Positions 1-5,743 of a DNA stretch of 11,763 nt are shown one piece after another. The position numbers and the translations under genes were made by a program. Under the pieces are notes generated by a model. It saw only the letters and a list, made by a program, of their open reading frames with translations, was not told the DNA's origin and did not search any database. Position 1 is the first letter of the stretch, and each line of letters begins with the position of its first letter. The DNA comes from Acholeplasmataceae bacterium UBA6190 (GTDB lineage: Bacteria > Bacillota_I > Bacilli_A > Acholeplasmatales > Acholeplasmataceae), in the NCBI GenBank assembly GCA_002422045.1, contig DITG01000038.1:1-11763 (forward strand). Reading direction: 5' to 3'.

Positions 1-1113
1 CCCTCATTTTCTGGATTTTTATCCGGTATCATCCACGAAATCCGAACACCGATGAATGCAATTGTCGGTTTTTCACAATTGCTCGAAGACATCACAGATC
101 GTGACGATCAACTGGACTACATTCATCAAATTCAAGAAGCGTCAAAGCATCTTTTAGAGATTGTCAATGATGTTTTGGATGTCTCAAAAATCGAATCTGG
201 GAAAGTCGTGATTGAGGAACGTCCCTTCGATGTTGATGTATTGTTGAAAGGCGTCCTGGCAATCTTTGAAAATACCAGAGTGACCAAACAACTCTATCTT
301 GATGTTGAAAAAATCAATGTTCCTCAAGTCTTAATCGGTGATCCTTCTAGAATCAGACAAATCCTGATCAATCTTGTTTCAAACGCGATCAAATTCACAG
401 ATCAAGGTGGCATATCCATCATCATTTCGACCGAGCCGATTCAAGATACTACACGCATCAAGTTGATCATCAAAGTCAAAGATACTGGCATAGGCATGAC
501 CGCTGAACAACAAGCAAAACTATTTCAAGATTTTACACAGGCCAATCGTTCGACGACTCGACTGTTTGGCGGATCTGGACTGGGATTATCCATCAGTCAG
601 AAACTTGCACATCTGATGCAAGGAGAGATTACTGCTTTCGGAAAACCCAATCATGGATCGACATTCATCCTAACATTACCTGTTCAAGTGGATACTGACA
701 ACAAAGAACATCTTGAATCAGAATCATTAATTCAAGCCAAACTACGTCCTGGATCGAGGATTCTCGTATCCGAAGACAATCTCTTATCCATGAAACTGAT
801 CAATCGAATCTTGACCAACTTCGGTTTGATTGTCACTGCAGTACCTCACGGACAATTAGCGTTGGAACACGCCTTGAAATTCCCATACGAACTGATCATC
901 TTGGATCTTGAAACACCTGAAATCGGAGGATTGCAGGCTGCTCAATTCATGAGAGAGCATCAGATTAAAACACCCATAATCGCACTGACCGCACATCAGA
1001 AATCTGAAGTTGAACAGAGTTGCAAGACTGCCGGCATGAATGATGTGATTCAAAAACCTATCGATCCTAAATCTCTTCACAAAGCGCTTATCAAGTGGAT
1101 ACCAATCATTTGA
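1..1113 (+). CDS. Hybrid sensor histidine kinase, C-terminal part (5' truncated by window edge)
   Basis: The reading frame is open from base 1, so the ATG at 52 is internal and the real start, with any sensor domain, lies outside the window. Codons 9-16 read GIIHEIRT, the HisKA H-box, with the phosphoacceptor His at 34-36. The HATPase_c domain follows: N-box LINLVSNAIKF (Asn at 382-384), G1 box DTGIGM (near 484-501) and G2 box GGSGLGLS (near 568-591). A receiver domain fills the C-terminus. It has the acidic pair Glu-Asp (772-777), phosphoacceptor Asp (904-906) in LDLETPE, conserved Thr (988-990) and Lys (1054-1056), so it looks competent. The usual DG after the phosphoacceptor loop is GG here. 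By family knowledge such proteins autophosphorylate on His and pass phosphate to their own receiver, normally then to an Hpt protein; no Hpt or output domain is visible. The signal sensed cannot be told. Transcription probably ends at the hairpin just downstream. Confidence 0.95.
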   Translation, partial: PSFSGFLSGIIHEIRTPMNAIVGFSQLLEDITDRDDQLDYIHQIQEASKHLLEIVNDVLDVSKIESGKVVIEERPFDVDVLLKGVLAIFENTRVTKQLYLDVEKINVPQVLIGDPSRIRQILINLVSNAIKFTDQGGISIIISTEPIQDTTRIKLIIKVKDTGIGMTAEQQAKLFQDFTQANRSTTRLFGGSGLGLSISQKLAHLMQGEITAFGKPNHGSTFILTLPVQVDTDNKEHLESESLIQAKLRPGSRILVSEDNLLSMKLINRILTNFGLIVTAVPHGQLALEHALKFPYELIILDLETPEIGGLQAAQFMREHQIKTPIIALTAHQKSEVEQSCKTAGMNDVIQKPIDPKSLHKALIKWIPII

Positions 1114-1123
1114 TCATATCATA

Positions 1124-1156
1124 AAGGCACCTAGAGAGTTCATCTCTAAGTGCCTT
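1124..1156. terminator. Bidirectional hairpin terminator between convergent genes
   Basis: Arms AAGGCACCTAGAGA (1124-1137) and TCTCTAAGTGCCTT (1143-1156) form a 14-bp stem with one G-U type mismatch and a 5-base loop. The hairpin lies exactly between the + strand kinase stop (1113) and the minus-strand amidohydrolase stop (1162). The + strand copy is followed by GTTCTTT and the minus copy by a T/A-rich run, so it probably serves both genes. The U-tracts are imperfect. Confidence 0.8.
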
Positions 1157-1161
1157 GTTCT

Positions 1162-2286
1162 TTAAATGGCTGATTCGATGTTCAAGATCAACTGATAGAG
1201 TTCCACGCCTTTATCCAAGACAGATTCGTCAAAATCAAAGTAACAGCTATGGAGAGGATGGATGAAATCTTTATCGGTATTTTGTGTACCTAACATCACA
1301 AACAACCCAGGTACTTTTTCTTGATAGAATGCGAAATCTTCAGCAAACATCATCGGTCTTAAGATCTCAAATTGCGTCTCGTGGAGATGCTTTTTCAAGT
1401 TCTCAAATAACTTGTGATCGTTGATGACTGGTGGGTAATAATCAATGATGTCATTCTTGATCTGAACATCATAAGAAATCCCGATGCCCGAATCGATATC
1501 TCTCATCTTGTGTTTGAGTTTTGCATAGATCTCTTGATTGAAACTCCTGATGGTCCCTGTAAGTTTTACGTCATGTGCGATGATGTTTCTCGCTTCTCCT
1601 CCATGAATCGTTCCAATCGTAATGACTGCAGGATCTAGAGGATCGATATATCTTGAAATGATGGTATGGTATTGCGTGACCAGTGCACCAGCTGCAAGGA
1701 TAGCATCGTGCCCCAAATGAGGCTGAGCTCCATGAGCGGATTTTCCTTTGATGGTGATATTGAACTCCCCGTTTTGGGCCATCATCGGACCATTGGCAAG
1801 ACCGTATTTTCCTTCAGTAAGCCCCGGATACAAATGAATTCCAAAGATTTTTTGGATGTGATACTTCTCAAAGATACCTGCTTCGATGATGACTTTAGCG
1901 CCCCCCGGACCTTCTTCTGCAGGTTGAAAAATGAAGACGATTGTCTTTTTCAATGACTTGATCTTCGATACGACCTCTGCAAATCCGAGCAACATTGACA
2001 TGTGACCATCATGACCACAAGCGTGCATATTGCCTGGGTGTTTGGATGGAAATAGGTTCTTGGTTTGTTCTGTCACAGGCAGTGCATCCATATCAGAACG
2101 GAAGGCAATGGCTTCATCGCTGATTCCCTTTTTAACGGCAATCAATCCTGTTTTCGCAACGGTTTCTGTCTGGTATCCAAATGATTCAAGAACACCTTTG
2201 ACATATGCGTGTGTCTTATATAAGTCAAATGCAAGTTCTGGAATTTGATGCAGGTCAATTCGATATTGTTTCAGTTTGGGATTCAT
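1162..2286 (-). CDS. M20 family metallo-amidohydrolase (M20D, N-acyl-amino-acid hydrolase type)
   Basis: The protein belongs to the M20D amidohydrolase family, which removes acyl groups from N-acylated amino acids or related amides using two metal ions in the cytoplasm. Visible motifs, numbered from the chosen start, are RSDMDALP (63-70), the metal-binding HACGHD (88-93), the catalytic/metal Glu pair in PAEEGPGG (122-129), a HLYPG stretch (151-155), the dimerisation-domain SAHGAQPH (183-190) and a C-terminal MFAEDFAF with a late His in PLHSC. Length 374 aa is normal for the family. The ATG at 2286 is chosen because AAAGGA at 2292-2297 sits 5 bases upstream. The frame could extend to an ATG at 2316, but that adds ten residues, overlaps ogt and lacks a comparable site. 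It is the last gene of the LURP-one-like/ogt unit. Substrate is unknown: N-acetyl-diaminopimelate, hippurate or other acyl-amino-acid specificities cannot be separated by eye. Confidence 0.93.
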   Translation of the reverse strand: MNPKLKQYRIDLHQIPELAFDLYKTHAYVKGVLESFGYQTETVAKTGLIAVKKGISDEAIAFRSDMDALPVTEQTKNLFPSKHPGNMHACGHDGHMSMLLGFAEVVSKIKSLKKTIVFIFQPAEEGPGGAKVIIEAGIFEKYHIQKIFGIHLYPGLTEGKYGLANGPMMAQNGEFNITIKGKSAHGAQPHLGHDAILAAGALVTQYHTIISRYIDPLDPAVITIGTIHGGEARNIIAHDVKLTGTIRSFNQEIYAKLKHKMRDIDSGIGISYDVQIKNDIIDYYPPVINDHKLFENLKKHLHETQFEILRPMMFAEDFAFYQEKVPGLFVMLGTQNTDKDFIHPLHSCYFDFDESVLDKGVELYQLILNIESAI

Positions 2287-2291
2287 GATAT

Positions 2292-2297
2292 TCCTTT
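2292..2297 (-). promoter_or_regulatory. Ribosome binding site that fixes the amidohydrolase start
   Basis: On the minus strand AAAGGA lies 5 bases before the ATG at 2284-2286. It reaches the first base of the ogt stop codon region (2297-2299), so translation of the amidohydrolase is likely coupled to the end of ogt. It supports the shorter protein over the frame beginning at 2316. Confidence 0.7.
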
Positions 2298-2755
2298 CAT
2301 TGTGCACTTGATTCAAACTCGAGCAATTGTTTTTTCAAATCGATATGCGCTTTTCCTGAGTAACCTGTCATACTACCGTCTTTTCCAATCACCCTGTGAC
2401 AAGGAACAACGATTCCAATCGGATTTCGTTTACATGCCTGCCCTACGGCACGACAAGCTTTGGGACGTCCAATCTGTTCTGCAAGTGTCGAGTAACTGAA
2501 TACTTCCCCATAAGGTATCGTTAGCATCGCTTCCCAAACCTGATGCTGAAAAGACGTACCACGATGCCATTTGATGGGTAGACTGAATGCTTTGAGTTCA
2601 TGATGGAAATAAAGATCGATCTGATGTTTGATTTCTTCGATCAATATATCGCTTGAAGACAGGGCGGGTGTATCATCAAACATCATCTCTGTCAATGCAC
2701 CATGCTGGGTGACAAACACGATTTGTCCGAACGGACTAGGGTAGGTTCCAACCAT
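2297..2755 (-). CDS. ogt: Methylated-DNA--[protein]-cysteine S-methyltransferase
   Basis: This is a suicide DNA-repair protein that transfers alkyl groups from O6-alkylguanine (and O4-alkylthymine) to its own cysteine. The C-terminal domain is typical: IPYGEVFSYSTLAEQIGRP, the helix-turn-helix segment ACRAVGQA with the base-flipping Arg, then NPIGIVVPCHRVI with the acceptor Cys in PCHR (residue 119 from the chosen start), and GYSGKAHIDLKKQLL. A shorter ribonuclease-like N-terminal domain precedes it. There is no Ada-type zinc or AraC domain, so this is the stand-alone Ogt form; 152 aa is normal. An ATG at 2761 is in frame but only one base from the AAGGAG site, whereas the ATG at 2755 is 7 bases away and gives MVGTYPSPFG. 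It lies 15 bases after the LURP-one-like gene and 10 before the amidohydrolase, presumably in one transcript. Whether it is damage-inducible cannot be seen. Confidence 0.95.
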   Translation of the reverse strand: MVGTYPSPFGQIVFVTQHGALTEMMFDDTPALSSSDILIEEIKHQIDLYFHHELKAFSLPIKWHRGTSFQHQVWEAMLTIPYGEVFSYSTLAEQIGRPKACRAVGQACKRNPIGIVVPCHRVIGKDGSMTGYSGKAHIDLKKQLLEFESSAQ

Positions 2756-2762
2756 GCGCATA

Positions 2763-2768
2763 CTCCTT
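2763..2768 (-). promoter_or_regulatory. Ribosome binding site that fixes the ogt start
   Basis: AAGGAG on the minus strand is 7 bases from the ATG ending at 2755 but just 1 base from the ATG ending at 2761. Normal spacing favours the downstream ATG, shortening Ogt by two residues. Confidence 0.75.
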
Positions 2769-2770
2769 GT

Positions 2771-3268
2771 CTAGCGTCTTCTCTTGCTTTCTTCATGAAA
2801 CATGCTGTCGAGCAGAATCACGAGTGCTAGAAAAAATTCGGCTTTTAGTTCTTCATAGACGGTGATCTCATAAGTATCACCCCAGGATATCCATTTTTTT
2901 CGAAGGTTTGCGACTTCGCTGCCATCTTTGATGATAGCAAACTGATGACCCGTAAAATCACCTTCTACATCATATGTCTCATCACTGGTTTCAACATTGA
3001 CTTTCTTCGAAAGAAACGCCAACTGTTTTTTGACGGTTGCTATACTCACATGATTGCCATCCATCAAATGGTAGGTTGGCATCAGATGAAGCAGTTGTTT
3101 TTGAAAATGGAATAGCACTGTACCATCGCTGATGCGTGAAAATTCCATCTTGTTGGTCAATGAGAACATTTTTGAACGTACTTCATATAGTTCTTTTTGT
3201 GTTTCATCATAAATCTTGTAACGGTCTGTCAAAGAGAATGCCTTTTGTTTCAAATAGAAATGTTTCAT
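2771..3268 (-). CDS. LURP-one-related (LOR/YxjI-like) family protein
   Basis: The sequence follows the bacterial LURP-one-related pattern related to B. subtilis YxjI: an opening MKHFYLKQKAFSLTDRYKIYD, then alternating beta strands, the late block VEGDFTGHQFAIIKDG, KKWISWGDTYEITVYEE (residues 124-140), and a closing hydrophobic helix FFLALVILLD (145-154) with a basic RRR end. The family has a Tubby-like beta-barrel around a central hydrophobic helix. Its bacterial function is not established; membrane-lipid association has been suggested by analogy only. The start at 3268 gives 165 aa, matching the family, and is preceded by AAAGGTG 10 bases upstream. A longer frame from 3304 would place its start codon upstream of the transcript expected from the TATAAT at 3305-3310, so it is disfavoured. 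It is the first gene of the unit with ogt and the amidohydrolase. No DNA-repair role should be read from its neighbour. Confidence 0.85.
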   Translation of the reverse strand: MKHFYLKQKAFSLTDRYKIYDETQKELYEVRSKMFSLTNKMEFSRISDGTVLFHFQKQLLHLMPTYHLMDGNHVSIATVKKQLAFLSKKVNVETSDETYDVEGDFTGHQFAIIKDGSEVANLRKKWISWGDTYEITVYEELKAEFFLALVILLDSMFHEESKRRR

Positions 3269-3278
3269 GGGTTCACAA

Positions 3279-3285
3279 CACCTTT
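3279..3285 (-). promoter_or_regulatory. Ribosome binding site for the LURP-one-like gene
   Basis: AAAGGTG on the minus strand lies 10 bases before the ATG at 3266-3268. It is weaker and slightly further away than the other sites in the window, but agrees with the promoter position in selecting this start. Confidence 0.5.
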
Positions 3286-3304
3286 CATTGGAATGACTAC
3301 TCAT

Positions 3305-3333
3305 ATTATAACGCTAATGATCCTAAGATGAAT
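3305..3333 (-). promoter_or_regulatory. Promoter candidate for the LURP-one-like/ogt/amidohydrolase unit
   Basis: On the minus strand a perfect TATAAT (3305-3310) lies 36 bases before the chosen ATG at 3268, in the largest intergenic gap (3269-3358). Transcription would begin near 3297-3299, giving a leader of about 30 bases containing the AAAGGTG site. The -35 region at the right spacing (ATTCAT or TTCATC near 3328-3333) matches TTGACA poorly, so either the promoter is weak or it needs an activator. Confidence 0.5.
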
Positions 3334-3339
3334 CAGATA

Positions 3340-3354
3340 GCCATCACTGATGGC
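3340..3354. terminator. Small perfect hairpin after the diguanylate cyclase (possible terminator)
   Basis: GCCATC (3340-3345), loop ACT, GATGGC (3349-3354) is a perfect 6-bp stem starting 4 bases beyond the cyclase stop codon and upstream of the next promoter candidate. On the minus strand it is followed by TATCTGATT, not a U-run, so intrinsic termination would be weak. It could instead be a protein binding site. Confidence 0.35.
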
Positions 3355-3358
3355 CATT

Positions 3359-4480
3359 TTATTCGATGTTTTTTTTGCTTTGATACATTTTTTGATCGAT
3401 GAATCTTAAGAACTGGTCAATCGATTTGAATTCTTCGCTATAAATACCATATCCATAACTACAAGATAGACTGTATGGTTTCTCCTTGTTTTCATTGAAT
3501 ACCGACAGTGATAATTCGATATCCTTGATCAGATTCTTCAATCTGGTCTTGTCTTTACCTGGTGAGATGATGATGAATTCATCTCCTCCGAGTCTTGCGA
3601 TGATTTCATTGCTGTTCATCACACCTCGGATACGGTTGATGATCTCATTGATCGCCTGATCGCCTTCCAGATGTCCATATTGGTCATTGATTTTTTTCAA
3701 ATGATCAATATCGAAATATACCCCGCCAAACGGATCGACATTTTTTTGTCTTAAACGTTTGGAAATATAATAATCAAACGATTTTCTCGTCCAAGTCATG
3801 GTCAAACTATCCATATGAATCAGACGTTCTTGCAAATAGATGTAGACAAAGATGAGTGCGAACGCTGCTGAACTCCACATCAGTAGTAATCCATAAAAAA
3901 GACTTTGTACCAAACCACCAATGATGGGAACACTGCCAAAAGCAATCAACAGAAAAAATTCGGATAAGAGGATATGTTTTCGTTTGGTCATCACATAAAT
4001 CACTCCAAGGAACAGGTAAGCATAAATGATCACGACAGCTAACCAAAACAGAGGTCCACGCTGGTAAATGTTATCTGAACTCACTGAAAAGAGAAATCCG
4101 AAAAATGGCGATAATATAGAGAGCAAGATATTCACCAGTGCAGGTATGAAAATCAGTTGTTTTTGACGTGATGTCAAATCGTCTTTGGAGACCACGAAAT
4201 TTCTGATCAGAAGATACCATGCATAGGCGACCACCGGTGCTACAGCATACAAAATCACATGCAAACCGATCGACATGATTCTGAAAACTTCAGTATTTCT
4301 GCCATTGATGATGACCGTCATGGATTCAATGAATAAGCCAAAAGACAACACCAAGATGGTGATTAAATAGATCTGATTTAAGACATGCTTCCGGTCTAAT
4401 CGTCTGTATGCCAGCATAAAAATCAATGCCAGCATGAGAATTGAGATTAAGTTAATGTCAACACGTAGAAATTTTTCCAT
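3359..4480 (-). CDS. Membrane-bound GGDEF diguanylate cyclase with 7-TM sensor region
   Basis: The protein would make cyclic di-GMP from two GTP at the cytoplasmic face of the membrane. Residues 1-218 hold about seven hydrophobic segments (roughly 10-24, 35-53, 72-93, 110-132, 146-165, 172-190, 195-217), resembling the 7-TM input regions of some histidine kinases and cyclases. The GGDEF domain follows: FDIDHLKKIND (256-266, metal-binding Asp at 257), GHLEGD (269-274), the signature GGDEF intact at 298-302, SCSYGYG, and a final IDQKMYQSK. The core therefore looks active. The usual entry motif DxLTGLxNR is changed to DSLTMTWTR (224-232), and the inhibitory RxxD five residues before GGDEF is NSNE, so product inhibition through that site is probably lost. 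A ribosome binding site AGAGAGGT lies 7 bases upstream. No effector or phosphodiesterase is in the window. The ligand sensed is unknown. Confidence 0.92.
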   Translation of the reverse strand: MEKFLRVDINLISILMLALIFMLAYRRLDRKHVLNQIYLITILVLSFGLFIESMTVIINGRNTEVFRIMSIGLHVILYAVAPVVAYAWYLLIRNFVVSKDDLTSRQKQLIFIPALVNILLSILSPFFGFLFSVSSDNIYQRGPLFWLAVVIIYAYLFLGVIYVMTKRKHILLSEFFLLIAFGSVPIIGGLVQSLFYGLLLMWSSAAFALIFVYIYLQERLIHMDSLTMTWTRKSFDYYISKRLRQKNVDPFGGVYFDIDHLKKINDQYGHLEGDQAINEIINRIRGVMNSNEIIARLGGDEFIIISPGKDKTRLKNLIKDIELSLSVFNENKEKPYSLSCSYGYGIYSEEFKSIDQFLRFIDQKMYQSKKNIE

Positions 4481-4518
4481 GTCAGACCTCTCTAAACATT
4501 CACAATGTATTACTCATC

Positions 4519-4524
4519 ATTATA
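4519..4524 (-). promoter_or_regulatory. Candidate -10 box for the diguanylate cyclase
   Basis: A TATAAT hexamer on the minus strand (preceded by ACA) lies 38 bases before the cyclase ATG and overlaps the stop codon of the MFS gene. No acceptable TTGACA-like -35 is seen 16-18 bases upstream. A single hexamer in AT-rich DNA is weak evidence, but the position in a 39-base gap is suitable and suggests the cyclase can be transcribed separately from pckG and the transporter. Confidence 0.35.
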
Positions 4525-5737
4525 TGTTATTTTGTTGTAGATTTCTATTCTCTTTTCGATAATACTTGGTAAGTACCATCAAAAAGATGATGGAAATCAG
4601 ATGCATCGTGACTGCAAAGATCACGACAAACATCAAACTGATGGGGTAAAGAATACCAATCAGCATCGATCCAAGCATCCATGAAAACCCGAAAACGGTA
4701 CTCATCACACCATAGCCTGTTGCTCTTTTTTCCTTGGGTATCATCACGGCAACGACAGCTTTCAAGATAGATTCCTGTGCTCCCATGCCGATTCCCCAGA
4801 ACATAACTCCGATGATTAAAGCAATATTTCCTGATAAAAGCAGGACAAATGGTGTCGCAAACATTGCCAAAACCATGGCAACAATCAATGCGCTGATACC
4901 TTTACGATCGAAAAAGTGTCCAAAAATCAGAGCCGCGATGGCATCGACACCCATCGCAAACGCATAAATCAACGGGATAAGTTCTACATTGAAATCGAGA
5001 TCGAGTGACAAGTGATAACTGATGATTGGATAATCAATGAATCCCATGGCCAGAAACCCGATGGCAATCATGTATAGCCAGAAAGCTTTTTGTGTAGGTA
5101 ACTGAATCGAAGTTGATTTGGGTTCAAACTGATCAGGATTCGGGTATTTGAGTCTTGCAAAGACAATGAGTATCAATGTGATGATGGCAAAGATACCGAG
5201 CATGAGAAAACTACGCTGATAGGTTTCAAGCGTATTGCCTGATCCTCTAGATATCACCAGATAGACTGCCAGAGGCCCCAGGAATGCACCGAACTGATCC
5301 AGTGCTTCATTGATTGCAAAAGCCTTCCCAGCGCCCAAATGAGGGGCTGTGAATGAGGTGAGTGCCGACTTTGCAGGTGCCCTGACGGCTTTTCCGACAC
5401 GTTCTATTAAGATTAAAACGATGGCAACCTGCCAAATTTCAGGCTTGACAAATGCAAGCAGTGGAATCGCAAGCAGATTAAGTGCATAACCTAAAAACAT
5501 CATCAACCAGTATTTTTTGGTTTTATCAGCAATATATCCGGTCAAAAGTCTCAAAGCATGACCGATGAACTCACCCAAACCAGAGGCAAAAGCGACAGCA
5601 AAAACAGAAGCTCCAATGAGATTTAAGAATGGACCATAGATGCTTCTACCACCTTCATGGGTGAAATCAGAGAAGAAACTGATGATCCCAAGCATCAAGA
5701 TGAACAGTAATGCCTTTTTCTTCATGGAACTTGACAT
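4520..5737 (-). CDS. Major facilitator superfamily transporter, about 12 TM
   Basis: A 405-aa polytopic inner-membrane protein with about twelve hydrophobic segments in two six-helix halves, split by a hydrophilic loop near residues 197-217 (KYPNPDQFEPKSTS). The loop between helices 2 and 3 carries a motif-A-like GYIADKTKKYW (67-77). The conserved block ERVGKAVRAPAKSAL (112-126), followed by GAGKAFAINEALDQFGAFLGPLA, resembles a broad prokaryotic MFS subgroup (MJ1317-like) of unknown substrate; this match is from memory. The acidic/basic pair in DFTHEGGRSIYGPFL (24-38) is also typical of that subgroup. The start at 5737 follows the PEPCK stop by 6 bases, and its AGAGGA ribosome binding site lies within the last PEPCK codons, which indicates translational coupling. 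That pairing hints at export or import of an organic acid or related metabolite, but drug or other substrates are equally possible. The C-terminal tail is short and polar (NRNLQQNNI). Confidence 0.85.
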   Translation of the reverse strand: MSSSMKKKALLFILMLGIISFFSDFTHEGGRSIYGPFLNLIGASVFAVAFASGLGEFIGHALRLLTGYIADKTKKYWLMMFLGYALNLLAIPLLAFVKPEIWQVAIVLILIERVGKAVRAPAKSALTSFTAPHLGAGKAFAINEALDQFGAFLGPLAVYLVISRGSGNTLETYQRSFLMLGIFAIITLILIVFARLKYPNPDQFEPKSTSIQLPTQKAFWLYMIAIGFLAMGFIDYPIISYHLSLDLDFNVELIPLIYAFAMGVDAIAALIFGHFFDRKGISALIVAMVLAMFATPFVLLLSGNIALIIGVMFWGIGMGAQESILKAVVAVMIPKEKRATGYGVMSTVFGFSWMLGSMLIGILYPISLMFVVIFAVTMHLISIIFLMVLTKYYRKENRNLQQNNI

Positions 5738-5743
5738 GATTTT

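Noticed and set aside
52..54. ATG at 52 as start of the histidine kinase
   Set aside because: The frame is open back to base 1 and the H-box with the phosphoacceptor His lies upstream of this ATG, so it is an internal methionine.
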